The notes: a model not told the origin generated them from the letters alone. Positions 42,472-51,800 are shown, counted from the stretch's first letter. The stretch is DNA of 64,000 bases from Bacillota bacterium (GCA_023402845.1 JAEYFP010000013.1:68358-132357); one strand, 5' to 3'. Made by a program: numbers and translations.

Positions 42472-43190
42472 TACAATATCCAGCTTTCATTCACTTTGTT
42501 CACGCGCATGATGCGCTCCTTATATTTTGACAGCCGCCCATACTTGAGACGATCGTCAATCAGATCATAACGTTCCCATAGATGCATCGGAAATACCGCC
42601 TTTGCATCTGTCATTTCTAAAAATTTTATGATACCCCACTCTGCCGCTTCACCAAGCCGATAATCCAAGGGTACAAAAGCTAAGTCGATCGTTTTTCCGC
42701 TTATTTTTTGCAGCTGCTCATGATAGGTTTTTTCCTGATAAAGATTGAATTCCTTGCTCTCCCCTTCCCAATGCCACCAGTTTAAGTCGCCGGCATGATA
42801 GAGGCATACACCCTCCGTTTCGATCAGAAACGCAACACCCTCATCCGTAGATTTCAGTGTTTTTATATACAGGTCCTCACCGATTTTCGTCTCCGTATTC
42901 TTTCCGACATGAACAATCTGCTTCAAAACCTGTTCGCCATACCCAAACTGTTCCAGATAGCGTGCATTCAGCCGAATGTCATTTGCAAGCACATAGGTCA
43001 CATCACAAGCGGCATCGGATCGTCCGAAAATATCCATGCTGAAATGATCCTGATGCTTGTGACTCACAAAAAAATATACAGGCTTGTCCCTTTTAAATAC
43101 GGGCAGGCTTCCTTTAAAATAGTCAAACACTATCACGCACTTTTCAAGCTCCACGACAAAACAACTATGATAAATATAAATGACCTTCAT
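42471..43190 (-). CDS. Metallo-beta-lactamase-fold hydrolase
   Basis: Cytosolic protein of 239 residues with the metal-binding SHKHQDHFSMDIF motif (His-x-His-x-Asp-His type), a later HAGDLNWW aspartate, and FPMHLWERY as the final histidine site. This resembles UlaG/YtnP-like metal-dependent hydrolases. The substrate is unknown. I start at the ATG at 43190 (MKVIYIYHSCFVVEL); the open frame runs 34 codons further into mtaD. It lies 4 bases after mtaD, so a link to that amidohydrolase's pathway is possible. Confidence 0.8.
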   Translation of the reverse strand: MKVIYIYHSCFVVELEKCVIVFDYFKGSLPVFKRDKPVYFFVSHKHQDHFSMDIFGRSDAACDVTYVLANDIRLNARYLEQFGYGEQVLKQIVHVGKNTETKIGEDLYIKTLKSTDEGVAFLIETEGVCLYHAGDLNWWHWEGESKEFNLYQEKTYHEQLQKISGKTIDLAFVPLDYRLGEAAEWGIIKFLEMTDAKAVFPMHLWERYDLIDDRLKYGRLSKYKERIMRVNKVNESWIL

Positions 43191-43194
43191 TTTG

Positions 43195-44481
43195 TTACCC
43201 GACTCTCTGAATAATTTCATTTGCCTTTGTATAGATTTCCTCGGGATCCATGCCGATCTGATAGTTTCCGTTCTCATAAAGAACCTTGCCATGAATCATT
43301 GTCAATTTAACATTCTGCTTGCTGCCACTGTATACAATATTCTTCGCGATATGATTGAGGGGCTGCATATTCGGCTGGTGCAGATCGATCATAATAAGAT
43401 CCGCTTCCTTGCCGGGGGCGAGCACATCACAGTCTGCAAGGCCCATTGCCTTTGCACCGCCGACCGTCGCCATTTTCAGCACCTCCATCGCATCAACAGC
43501 AGAAGCATCCTGATTGACAAGCTTTGCGAGGCCTGTCACAAGGAACATTTCGCGGAACATATCTAAACAGTTGTTGCTGGATGGCCCGTCGGTTCCGATC
43601 GCAACATTGATGCCGGCATCCAAAAACTTCTGTATTGGCGCGATGCCGCTTGCAAGCTTCGTATTCGAACCGGGGTTGGTTACAACCGACAGATTTTTTT
43701 TCTTGAAAACAGCGATATCCTCATCCGTTACATGCACACAGTGATAATTGCCTCCGCCATAATCAAACATACCGAGAGAATCGAGAAATACCGTCGGAGT
43801 CATACCGTAGCGTTCCACGCATCCGGCCACCTCCGCAGCTGTTTCGGAATTATGTGTAAAAATCGGTGCCTGATATTTGTGCGCAAGCTCAGCAATTTGT
43901 TCCAGAAGTTCCTTAGTGCACGTATATTCCGCATGCAAGCCAAGCATAAAACTCGACAGCGGATGGCGTCCGTTCAGTTTTAAATACCGCTCTTCGAGAA
44001 CCTTAAGTGTCGGTCCGAATTTATTGATACCACTCACCTGTACAACTCTCATTCCAGTCTCTTCACAAGCCTGCGCAATCGTCTCGGGTGTCAGATACAT
44101 ATCAAAAATAGAGGTAACGCCGCTCGTTAAGTATTCCAATATTGCGAGCTTTGTCAGAAGTGCAACATCTTCTCCCGTCATCTTCGCTTCCATCGGAAAT
44201 ATTTTCTGTTCGAGCCACGCCTGCAGCGGCAGATCATCCGCATAGGAACGCATCGCCGTCATGCCGGAATGCGTATGTGCATTTTTAAAACCCGGCATCA
44301 GCACATTGCCTTTGGCGTCGATCTGCCTGTCCCATTCCACCGGACAGCCTGCAAGTTCCTCTTTTGATTTGGCAGGGCCCACATAGATAATTTTACTTCC
44401 TTCTATCCACAGCTCTCCTTCAAACAGTTCTTTTTTTTCTTCCATTGTCAATATTCTTGCGTTATAAAACCTTGTATTCAT
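43195..44481 (-). CDS. mtaD: S-adenosylhomocysteine / 5'-methylthioadenosine deaminase-type amidohydrolase
   Basis: Zinc amidohydrolase of 428 residues. It has the metal motif NAHTHSGMTAMR and the active-site loop YADDLPLQAWLEQKIFPME, which is typical of MTA/SAH deaminases. Later sites are GLHAEYTCTKEL, FTHNSETAAEV, CVHVTDEDI and IGTDGPSSNNCLDMF. Family members deaminate SAH or methylthioadenosine to inosyl compounds. It starts 39 bases after cdd and sits in a nucleoside-salvage run. GGGAG lies 5 bases before the chosen ATG. Activity on another nucleoside is possible. Confidence 0.88.
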   Translation of the reverse strand: MNTRFYNARILTMEEKKELFEGELWIEGSKIIYVGPAKSKEELAGCPVEWDRQIDAKGNVLMPGFKNAHTHSGMTAMRSYADDLPLQAWLEQKIFPMEAKMTGEDVALLTKLAILEYLTSGVTSIFDMYLTPETIAQACEETGMRVVQVSGINKFGPTLKVLEERYLKLNGRHPLSSFMLGLHAEYTCTKELLEQIAELAHKYQAPIFTHNSETAAEVAGCVERYGMTPTVFLDSLGMFDYGGGNYHCVHVTDEDIAVFKKKNLSVVTNPGSNTKLASGIAPIQKFLDAGINVAIGTDGPSSNNCLDMFREMFLVTGLAKLVNQDASAVDAMEVLKMATVGGAKAMGLADCDVLAPGKEADLIMIDLHQPNMQPLNHIAKNIVYSGSKQNVKLTMIHGKVLYENGNYQIGMDPEEIYTKANEIIQRVG

Positions 44482-44520
44482 CGTGTCTCCCTTCGTATGT
44501 TTCATTCCATCAGCTGTCTC

Positions 44521-44946
44521 TCATTCCCTTGTGCTCAAATGCTCAGGCCCGAAGCTTTTTGGCAACAGCTGAGCAAGAAAAACTTCCTCATAATCGGTCT
44601 CCGATTTTGCAACGAGCACCCGAAATGTATCCTGATCACAAAACTCCCGCATCACCTGACGGCAAATGCCGCACGGATAAGCAAATTCCGCTGTTTCATC
44701 CGTCTCCTCATCTCCGCCTATAATCGCAATCGCCGCAAAATTTTTCTTTCCTTCGCTGACCGCTTTAAAGAATGCGGTCCTCTCCGCACAATTTGTCGCG
44801 CCATATGAAGCATTTTCGATATTGCAGCCTCCGATGACTTCCCCGTTTTTTGTAAGCAGTGCGGCTCCGACACGGTATTTTGAGTAGGGCGCATATGCTT
44901 GTTTTCTCGCTTCCATCGCCGTTCTGATCAATTCTTCATTTTCCAT
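44521..44946 (-). CDS. cdd: Cytidine deaminase
   Basis: Deaminates cytidine and deoxycytidine to uridines. The 141-residue protein has the zinc and proton-shuttle motifs CAERTAFF and PCGICRQVM, and substrate residues in NIENASYG. Two ATGs are adjacent; the second (44946) is better spaced from AGAGGTG. The small one-domain tetrameric form fits Firmicutes enzymes. It follows the BMP lipoprotein gene by 23 bases. Confidence 0.95.
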   Translation of the reverse strand: MENEELIRTAMEARKQAYAPYSKYRVGAALLTKNGEVIGGCNIENASYGATNCAERTAFFKAVSEGKKNFAAIAIIGGDEETDETAEFAYPCGICRQVMREFCDQDTFRVLVAKSETDYEEVFLAQLLPKSFGPEHLSTRE

Positions 44947-44969
44947 CATTTCACCTCTTGTATTTCTGC

Positions 44970-46043
44970 TCATTGCGGAATATAGGTAACTGCCGTATTG
45001 ACGAGCGTCAAATCCTCGGTTGTACCCACCTCAGTGTTTGCACACGGAACAATGGTATCCTCCACAAGCAGCGTAAATACTGCATCATACTCCACGCTGG
45101 TAAATTTCCTGAAATCAGACGTTTCCATCGGAAGTCCTACACCCCCGTTTTTAGCTGTCATCGTCGTGATTTCACCGCCTTTAAACGAATTATTGTAGTA
45201 GTCCTTTACCCCCGCATAAACCGCATTGGACAACATTTTCATTGCGGAAGTAACAACTGTCCCGGATTCACCACTCTGATCTACATCGACACCGATAACC
45301 TTTGCATCGGCTGTCTCCGCCGCCGCCATGACCGACCTGCCCATTGCTCCGCCGCAGGCAAATATGATCTCAGTTCCCGCCTGATACCAGGAAAGCGCCA
45401 GTTCCTGCGCCTGCGGACTTTCTATAAACGTATCTGTATAGCAATAGTTGATGTCGATGTTGACCCCCATCTCGATTGCCGCATAATCCGCCCCCTGCAC
45501 AAAGCCGTATCCATACCGGATTACCGGTTCCTCCGGGATGCCGCCCATAAAGCCCAAATGCGTGTATCCGTCCCGCACGGCAGCATAGCCGGCAAGAAAG
45601 CCGGCTTGATCCTCTTCAAATAATATTGGCATCACATTGTCGTTGATCTTATGATCCGTATAATCCGCGTTATGGGGTTTACCGTCCAGCAAAATGAAAT
45701 TCACCTTCGGATATTTGTCCTGCGCCTGATATACCGCTTCCTCCGGCAGATAGCCCGGACACACAATCAGCTTCGCACCATTTTTCACCGCTTCCTTTAT
45801 TGTTTCCAGATAGACGGCTGTATCGGCTTCCTTCGGCTGGTAATATCGGTAATTGACACCATTTTCTTCCGCATAACGCTTAATTCCTTCCCATGCCCCC
45901 TGATTAAAGGAGCCGTCCTCGATCGTACCGACATCCGTAATAAGCGCAAGCTCCGCCGCATTTTCCGCGGATTTTGCACAGCCCGTAAGCAATAGAATCA
46001 GCAATACCGGCAATATCCTTATTCTGCATAATATCTTCCGCAT
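44970..46043 (-). CDS. BMP-family (PnrA/Med-like) lipoprotein, likely nucleoside-binding
   Basis: Extracellular solute-binding lipoprotein of 357 residues. The signal peptide ends in the lipobox LLLTGC. The family start ALITDVGTIEDGSFNQGAWEGI follows. FACGGAMGRSVMAAA and VIGVDVDQSG form the ligand pocket of BMP proteins. Relatives bind purine nucleosides for ABC importers. No ABC permease or ATPase gene lies beside it, so the partner must be elsewhere. It sits between purine nucleoside phosphorylase and cytidine deaminase, which supports a nucleoside ligand. Start chosen at 46043, with GAGGAA upstream; 13 more codons are open. Confidence 0.86.
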   Translation of the reverse strand: MRKILCRIRILPVLLILLLTGCAKSAENAAELALITDVGTIEDGSFNQGAWEGIKRYAEENGVNYRYYQPKEADTAVYLETIKEAVKNGAKLIVCPGYLPEEAVYQAQDKYPKVNFILLDGKPHNADYTDHKINDNVMPILFEEDQAGFLAGYAAVRDGYTHLGFMGGIPEEPVIRYGYGFVQGADYAAIEMGVNIDINYCYTDTFIESPQAQELALSWYQAGTEIIFACGGAMGRSVMAAAETADAKVIGVDVDQSGESGTVVTSAMKMLSNAVYAGVKDYYNNSFKGGEITTMTAKNGGVGLPMETSDFRKFTSVEYDAVFTLLVEDTIVPCANTEVGTTEDLTLVNTAVTYIPQ

Positions 46044-46092
46044 ATTTTCCTCTATTCCAATCGTTTTTTGTACCTGTTCCATCCTCTAACAG

Positions 46093-46923
46093 TTACTTTT
46101 GTTCAAACCGGAGGATTGATTCCGTCACAAGCTTTTTAAACATCGGCGCCGCTGCATTTGCCGCAGCTTGCACCTCTTCGTGTGTCAGCGGATTTTCTGA
46201 AAGTCCGGCCGCCAAGTTGCAAACACAGGAAATAGCACAGATGCGCATCCCCATATGGTTGGCCGCAATCGCCTCAACAACTGTGCTCATGCCTACAGCA
46301 TCCACGGAAAGCCCTGACAAAAGCCGGATTTCTGCGGGAGATTCAAACGACGGACCTGTCAATTGCGCATAAACGCCCTGCCTGATCGGAATATCCAGAT
46401 CAGAAGCTGTTTTCAGGATCAAATCCCGCAGCCCTTTATCATAAACAGCACTCATATCCGGAAATCTCGTTCCGATCTCGTCAATGTTCGGACCAATCAA
46501 CGGATTGGGTGCAAACAGGGAAATATGGTCTGTCAGCAGCATAAAATCTCCGGCGCCGAAGCTTTGATTGATGCCACCGGAAGCATTTGTCAAAAACAGA
46601 ATCTCAGCCCCCATCAGCTTCATCAGTCTCGTCGGAAGCACGACGTCGGATATCGGATAGCCCTCATAAAAATGAACTCTTCCCTGCATACAGACAATCG
46701 GCACCTCTCCGACGTAGCCGAAAATAAATTGTCCTTTATGTCCCGGCACTGTCGATACCGGAAATCCTTCGATTTCGTGATAAGGCAATGTTTTCTCGAC
46801 CCGGATACCGTCTGCATAATCACCAAGACCCGAACCGAGCACAAGAGCCACCTTCGGCTTAAAGTTCACCTTTTCCTTTACGCTTTCATAGCATTTCATT
46901 AATTTATTATATACTTCGTTCAT
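46093..46923 (-). CDS. punA: Purine-nucleoside phosphorylase, trimeric type
   Basis: Phosphorolysis of inosine and guanosine to base plus ribose 1-phosphate. The 276-residue protein has the phosphate-binding ALVLGSGLGDYAD, the GHKGQFIFG loop, QGRVHFYEGY and the purine-site Glu/Asn region SFESPAEIR. It matches the high-molecular-weight-human-like PNP-I family (PunA/PupG) rather than hexameric DeoD. AGGAGG precedes the ATG. It is the first gene of the salvage run leading to bmp, cdd and mtaD. Confidence 0.94.
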   Translation of the reverse strand: MNEVYNKLMKCYESVKEKVNFKPKVALVLGSGLGDYADGIRVEKTLPYHEIEGFPVSTVPGHKGQFIFGYVGEVPIVCMQGRVHFYEGYPISDVVLPTRLMKLMGAEILFLTNASGGINQSFGAGDFMLLTDHISLFAPNPLIGPNIDEIGTRFPDMSAVYDKGLRDLILKTASDLDIPIRQGVYAQLTGPSFESPAEIRLLSGLSVDAVGMSTVVEAIAANHMGMRICAISCVCNLAAGLSENPLTHEEVQAAANAAAPMFKKLVTESILRFEQK

Positions 46924-47038
46924 ATTGGAAATCCTCCTGGTATTTTATCGGTTTCCTCTATTTTACCTTACCGCAATTTTATCCGCAACCCCCAATGTCG
47001 GCTTATGTGTTGCTAAGAACAGCGTGAACAGTAACATT

Positions 47039-48529
47039 TTAAATAATAATGCAGATCAACCCGCCTGTGCTGTCATTTACGATTTTCTGCATCGTTTCCT
47101 GCAGCTTCACCTGGCTTTCATCATTGATCATCGTAATTTTGCTCTTGATGCCGTCCTGTACCAATTGTTCAATGCTCTTTCCGAAAATATTCGTATCCCA
47201 TATGCTGTTATCAGCTGCCGAGTTCTCCTTGATATAGGTGATCAGATCCTCCGCCTGCTCCTGTGTGCCGACAATCGGAGCAATTTCCGTTTCGATCAGC
47301 GCTTTGATCAAATGAATTGACGGACTTTCCGCTTTTATTTTTACACCAAATTTGTTTCCATGCCTGATAATTTCCGGCTCCTGAAGCGAAATTTCACACC
47401 TCTCCGGTGTCACGACGCCATAGCCTTTGAATCGCACGCTGTCAAGCGCATTTAATACTTTCACATATTCCTTTTTCATAGATGACAGTTCCTGCAAAAT
47501 GCGCATCAGGCAATAATCATTGTCCACAGACTCCCCAACAAGTTCACTGATCAGCTCATAATAAAATGCATCGTCGATCGAAAACTGTACCTGTACGATC
47601 CCCGTCGCCAAATCTGTCCGATCCACCTTGCACTGCTTGATATAGCTGCTGTCTGCCTGCATGTCACTGTCTATGACGTCTCTCATTGTATAGACACCGT
47701 TTAACAGATCCTTCACACGTTCCACTATATCCAGCTTTACCGGATGATCATTTGCCAGTAATTCTACCCATTTCGGCATATAAAATTCCATGACGGAAAC
47801 AGGAAATTCATAAAGCATATTGGAAAGAATTCTGAAAATATCCTCTTTCTTAAGCTGCTCGCAGTTCACTGTCTGCGCGTTCACCTGATAAGTCTCTTCC
47901 ATTTCCTTTGCGGCTCTTTGTGCTTCCTCACTATAAGGTCTCGCACTGTTGACAAGTACAATAAAAGGCTTGCCGATCCGTTTTAACTCCATGATCGTCT
48001 TTTCTTCCGCCGCCACATAATTCTCCTTTGGGATTTCGCCGAATGAGCCGTCCGTCACAATAACAATCCCGATTGTAGAGTGGTCGTTGATGACTTTGCG
48101 CGTGCCAATTTCCGCCGCCTGTGTGAACGGGATTTCATAGTTGTACCATGGTGTTTTAACCATGCGTTCGCTGTCTTCCTCCAGATGCCCGGCGGCTCCC
48201 TCAACCATATAACCTACACAGTCAATCATGCGTACTTTAACATCTACATTGCCGTTCAAGGAGATATTGACTGCTTCCTTCGGAATGAATTTGGGTTCCG
48301 TCGTCGTGATCGTTCTTCCGCCCGCACTTTGAGGAAGCTCATCCCTTGTTCTGGCAATTTCATATTCGTCTTTCATGACGGGCAGCACGAGCAAATCCAT
48401 AAACCGCTTAATAAAGGTGGACTTTCCCGTTCTGACCGGACCGACAACCCCTATGTAAATTTCTCCGTTCGTTCTCTGTTGTATATCCTTGTACAAGTTA
48501 AATTCATGATCTTCATTCATTTTTTCCAT
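47039..48529 (-). CDS. spoIVA: Stage IV sporulation protein A
   Basis: Coat-basement ATPase that polymerises on the forespore surface. The 496-residue protein has an N-terminal P-loop GPVRTGKST (30-38), GGRTITTTEPKFIP, IDCVGYMVEGAAGH (Walker B region), a middle domain, and the conserved C-terminus ending in GLICIII, which contacts SpoVM and the membrane in Bacillus. It is strictly found in endospore formers, so it marks the organism. A sigma-E-like promoter lies upstream. AAGGGG lies 8 bases before the ATG and is part of a 10-bp inverted repeat. Confidence 0.97.
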   Translation of the reverse strand: MEKMNEDHEFNLYKDIQQRTNGEIYIGVVGPVRTGKSTFIKRFMDLLVLPVMKDEYEIARTRDELPQSAGGRTITTTEPKFIPKEAVNISLNGNVDVKVRMIDCVGYMVEGAAGHLEEDSERMVKTPWYNYEIPFTQAAEIGTRKVINDHSTIGIVIVTDGSFGEIPKENYVAAEEKTIMELKRIGKPFIVLVNSARPYSEEAQRAAKEMEETYQVNAQTVNCEQLKKEDIFRILSNMLYEFPVSVMEFYMPKWVELLANDHPVKLDIVERVKDLLNGVYTMRDVIDSDMQADSSYIKQCKVDRTDLATGIVQVQFSIDDAFYYELISELVGESVDNDYCLMRILQELSSMKKEYVKVLNALDSVRFKGYGVVTPERCEISLQEPEIIRHGNKFGVKIKAESPSIHLIKALIETEIAPIVGTQEQAEDLITYIKENSAADNSIWDTNIFGKSIEQLVQDGIKSKITMINDESQVKLQETMQKIVNDSTGGLICIII

Positions 48530-48534
48530 AAAAA

Positions 48535-48586
48535 TTCCCCTTACCGGTTTGTAACATTATATGTAAGGGGAAAGGATGTTTATTAC
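48535..48586 (-). promoter_or_regulatory. Sigma-E-like promoter of spoIVA with a flanking 10-bp inverted repeat
   Basis: On the minus strand, GTAATAA (48586-48580) and CATATAAT (48563-48556) are 16 bases apart and resemble sigma-E elements, with a longer spacer than usual. TTCCCCTTAC (48572-48563) and GTAAGGGGAA (48544-48535) are perfect 10-bp inverted repeats 18 bases apart around the -10. The second arm holds the ribosome site AAGGGG. Confidence 0.5.
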
Positions 48587-48634
48587 CTTTTGTCTGAATT
48601 TTTATAAGAGTCGTCCATGCCCCGACGATCCGTT

Positions 48635-49693
48635 TCAAAGAAATTCAATCCGTTCGATTTTCTTCTCGATATGTAAGAACAGATCTACTAATTGCGGGTC
48701 AAAATGGGTACCTCCCCACAAGCGGATGCGGTTCATCGCCTCACCGTGTGTAAGCGGTTCATCCCCGTCATTTTCATTTCTGAAACTATCATAACTGTTT
48801 ACGATCGCAAGAATCCGTGCCTCAATCGGTATCTTGTTTGTTACCAGCCGATCAGGGTAACCCTCTCCGTCCCAGCGCTCATGATGACTTCTGCACATAT
48901 GGTACGCATAAGACAAAAACGGGCTCTGCGGCACAACCTCCATAGCTTTCCTGATGGCCTGTCCGCCAAACTCTGTATGCGCATGATGGAGTTTCTTTTC
49001 CTGAAGATTCAAATCACTGCCATTGATCAGACACCGATCCGGAATACAGATCTTTCCGATATCATGCACTCTTGCTGCAGGCACGATAAGACGCGCGTCT
49101 GCAGCAGAAATACCGGACTGCTTTGCACGAATAATTTCTTCCATGTACAGGCGCATATAAGCTTCCACACGCTGAGAATGTTCAAACAGCAGCGGGGAAC
49201 GGTTCTTCATCAGCTTTGAAAACAGTTCAACGACCGTCTGACTTAACTCTGCGGCATTATGCGTCTTTTTTTGCAGAATTTCCGAAAGTGCTTCATTGCC
49301 GCGTTTTAACTTTCGCTCGGCACTCAGTATCTGTGCACTCATATCGATATGTTCCCGCAAAAGCTCTCCCGCATAGGGCTTTTTGATGTAATCAACCTTG
49401 CCGGTCAGCAAGCTCTCCTGCTTCTGACTGACATCCTCCCATTCGGTCATAAGCAGAATCCTGATCCTCCTCAGCTTCGGATTACTTTTCAGTTCCTTCA
49501 GTACGGGCAGACTGCTTTCCTCGGGCATATTTAAATCCAGTAAAACAATATGCGGCGGCTCCATCATATTCTTCAATACCTCAAGCGCTCTGGCCCCCGA
49601 TGTGATCGACAGGATTTCATACTCATCCTCCAAAGCTTTTTTGGCCGTGGCAAGATTTGTTAAGTTATCGTCGACAATCATCACCTTATACAT
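48635..49693 (-). CDS. Response regulator with HD (HD-GYP-like) phosphodiesterase domain
   Basis: RpfG-like protein of 352 residues. Receiver domain (1-120): IVDDN, phospho-acceptor Asp in VLLDLNMPEESS, Lys in YIKKPYA. HD domain (about 155-345): VHDIGKICIPD, HHAHTEFGG, and HHERWDGEGYPDRL, which keeps the HHE-W-D-G-GYP pattern of c-di-GMP phosphodiesterases. GGAG lies 6 bases before the chosen ATG; 4 more codons are open. It may oppose the diguanylate cyclase at 37338-38699. No partner kinase is adjacent. Confidence 0.87.
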   Translation of the reverse strand: MYKVMIVDDNLTNLATAKKALEDEYEILSITSGARALEVLKNMMEPPHIVLLDLNMPEESSLPVLKELKSNPKLRRIRILLMTEWEDVSQKQESLLTGKVDYIKKPYAGELLREHIDMSAQILSAERKLKRGNEALSEILQKKTHNAAELSQTVVELFSKLMKNRSPLLFEHSQRVEAYMRLYMEEIIRAKQSGISAADARLIVPAARVHDIGKICIPDRCLINGSDLNLQEKKLHHAHTEFGGQAIRKAMEVVPQSPFLSYAYHMCRSHHERWDGEGYPDRLVTNKIPIEARILAIVNSYDSFRNENDGDEPLTHGEAMNRIRLWGGTHFDPQLVDLFLHIEKKIERIEFL

Positions 49694-49761
49694 CGCAGTC
49701 TCCATTCTCAGTCGTTTCTATTGCCCTCAGGCAAACAAATAGCAGGTTCTCCGGTTAAAAC

Positions 49762-50973
49762 CTATCTCGCCGTCATCAGATACTTCATGCCTTCCTTCAG
49801 ACCGTCAACCGTCAGGCGGTACATTTGAAAAATATTCTTTATTACGGTTTCCGCTTCTCTCCACGGGGCATGTCCCTGCGCCATCTTCGGGTTCAGCCAA
49901 ATAATGCGTTTAAAGTGCCGTTTCATGAGATGCAGCCATTCATATCCGGATAGGCCGTCATTGGGGCCCCTGTAATTTCCAGTTGTAGAATACAGTTCTT
50001 CCGGCGCCATCGCCGCATCCCCAACAATGATGACCTTATAGTCGCCGTCCAGGTTTTTGAACAGCCATTCTGTCTCAATCCAATCCCCGTTCTCACACTC
50101 CGGTGTGTTATATAATCTGGAATAAATACAATTATGAAAATAATACATTTTTACATCCTTAAAATGATTGGATTTGTCCACTGACTGAAATAATTCGTTC
50201 AGCAGACTGCTGTACGGGATCATCGTACCCCCGGAATCCATTAAAAGCAGCAGCTTTACTGTATTCCGGCGCGGGCGGTCAAATACGATCTGCAGATAGC
50301 CCCCATTATTACAGGTCTTATCCACTGTCCCTGTGATGTCCAACTCGGTCTTTGGAATATCAATCCTTGAGGAAAACTGGCGCAGTTTTTTTAAGGCCAC
50401 CTGAAACTGCCTGTTGTCAAGCACGCGGTCATTTCTGAAATCACGAAATTTCCGTTCACCGATAACCTGAAACGCGGACTGATAGCCGGTGTAACCGCCG
50501 ATACGAACGCCGCCCATGTGCCCGCTGAGATTGCCGAATGAGGAATTTCCCGTCGTACCGATCCATTGATTACCGCCGTTGTGCTCCGCATCCTGTTCCT
50601 TCTGGCGTTCTCTGAATTTCTCCAAAACTTCCTCTTTATCAAGCGGATTTGCTTCCCCCTCTACGGCACCTCTCTCAAGCTCCAGCTCTTTGCTCAGTTC
50701 TGCCAGTTCCGGTTTGTCAAGCCATCGCTTCAACTGTTCGGAAATATCATCATAAGTTCCGTGGATACCTTTGAAATATTCATCAAAGATCATATCAAAT
50801 TTATCAAAATCTGTTTCTGTTTTGACAAGAATCATACGGGAAATATAATAAAACTCCGTAATGCTTGAACGGCACAATCCCCTGTCCATTACTTCCACGA
50901 GAGAAAGCCATTCACTAAGCGATACATCCATCCCTTTTTCCCGCAGAAAATAAAAAAAGTCAGTAAACATCAT
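49762..50973 (-). CDS. VWA-domain (CoxE-like) protein
   Basis: Protein of 403 residues with a helical N-terminal region (1-140), a Gly-rich stretch (about 150-185) and a C-terminal von Willebrand A-like domain from about 245. The metal-site motif is LLLMDSGGTM, with Gly in place of the usual third-position Ser, so the MIDAS is altered. It has no signal peptide and is probably cytosolic. It starts 5 bases after the MoxR-type ATPase gene. Such MoxR-VWA pairs act as chaperones that mature or load metals into other proteins; the client here is not visible. An ATG 3 bases downstream is an equally good start. Confidence 0.8.
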   Translation of the reverse strand: MMFTDFFYFLREKGMDVSLSEWLSLVEVMDRGLCRSSITEFYYISRMILVKTETDFDKFDMIFDEYFKGIHGTYDDISEQLKRWLDKPELAELSKELELERGAVEGEANPLDKEEVLEKFRERQKEQDAEHNGGNQWIGTTGNSSFGNLSGHMGGVRIGGYTGYQSAFQVIGERKFRDFRNDRVLDNRQFQVALKKLRQFSSRIDIPKTELDITGTVDKTCNNGGYLQIVFDRPRRNTVKLLLLMDSGGTMIPYSSLLNELFQSVDKSNHFKDVKMYYFHNCIYSRLYNTPECENGDWIETEWLFKNLDGDYKVIIVGDAAMAPEELYSTTGNYRGPNDGLSGYEWLHLMKRHFKRIIWLNPKMAQGHAPWREAETVIKNIFQMYRLTVDGLKEGMKYLMTAR

Positions 50974-50978
50974 CCCAC

Positions 50979-51800
50979 CTATTTCTGTGCGTGCAGCACG
51001 GCTTCCAGATCCTCATCCTTTTTGATGACAGTTCCGATAAACGGCAGCTCCTTCTGAATCCGGTCCGCCGGTATCCCGCCAAGCTGCAGCGCACGAATCC
51101 AATCAATCAGTTCGGAGGTGCTCGGCTTTTTCTTTATATCCCGCATTTCACGGATTTCATAAAATACCTCCATTGCGTTCTGAAGTAAGTGCTCTTCAAC
51201 ACGGGCAAAATGCGTCATGACAATTTCCTGCATAAGCTTCTTATCAGGGAATGCAATATAATGGAAAATGCATCTTCTTAAGAATGCATCCGGCAGTTCC
51301 TTTTCAGCATTGGAAGTGATAATCACGATCGGGCGTTTCTTTGCCGTAACTGTCTCCTTTGTCTCATGAATATAGAACTCCATTTGGTCAAGCTCCCAAA
51401 GCAGGTCATTGGGAAACTCCAGATCTGCCTTGTCAATTTCGTCAATAAGAAGCACAACCTGATCTTCTGAAGAAAATGCCTCTCCGAGCTTTCCGAGCTT
51501 AATATATCTTGCAATATCATCCACTCCCTCTTCACCAAACTGGCCATCATAGAGGCGTTGTATTGTATCATACATATATAATCCGTCCTGAGCCTTTGTC
51601 GTTGACTTAATATTCCATATGAGCAGCCTCATTCCAAGCGATTCCGCAATCGCATCAGCTAACATTGTTTTTCCTGTACCCGGCTCTCCCTTGATCAAAA
51701 GCGGCTTTTCAAGTGCCCTCGCCACATTGACTGCCGACATCAGCTCCTCAGAAGCAACATAGGTTCCCGTACTTTTAAATCCATTTTCATTAATATTCAT
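50979..51800 (-). CDS. MoxR-family AAA+ ATPase
   Basis: AAA+ ATPase of about 273 residues. It shows Walker A KGEPGTGKTMLADAIAES, Walker B VVLLIDEIDKADLEFP, sensor 1 PIVIITSNAEKELPDAFLRRC with the arginine finger region, and a C-terminal lid. It belongs to the MoxR group and is paired with the VWA gene 5 bases downstream. Two ATGs are adjacent at 51803 and 51800; the second is 6 bases from GGGGA. The open frame extends a further 20 codons across the metF promoter region and is not credible there. Confidence 0.88.
   Translation of the reverse strand: MNINENGFKSTGTYVASEELMSAVNVARALEKPLLIKGEPGTGKTMLADAIAESLGMRLLIWNIKSTTKAQDGLYMYDTIQRLYDGQFGEEGVDDIARYIKLGKLGEAFSSEDQVVLLIDEIDKADLEFPNDLLWELDQMEFYIHETKETVTAKKRPIVIITSNAEKELPDAFLRRCIFHYIAFPDKKLMQEIVMTHFARVEEHLLQNAMEVFYEIREMRDIKKKPSTSELIDWIRALQLGGIPADRIQKELPFIGTVIKKDEDLEAVLHAQK

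Noticed and set aside
44958..45623. Plus-strand open frame of 221 codons opposite the BMP lipoprotein gene
   Set aside because: It is antisense to a gene with a clear lipobox and family motifs, and it lacks a domain of its own.
48080..48607. Plus-strand open frame of 175 codons opposite spoIVA
   Set aside because: It is antisense to spoIVA and has no recognisable motif.
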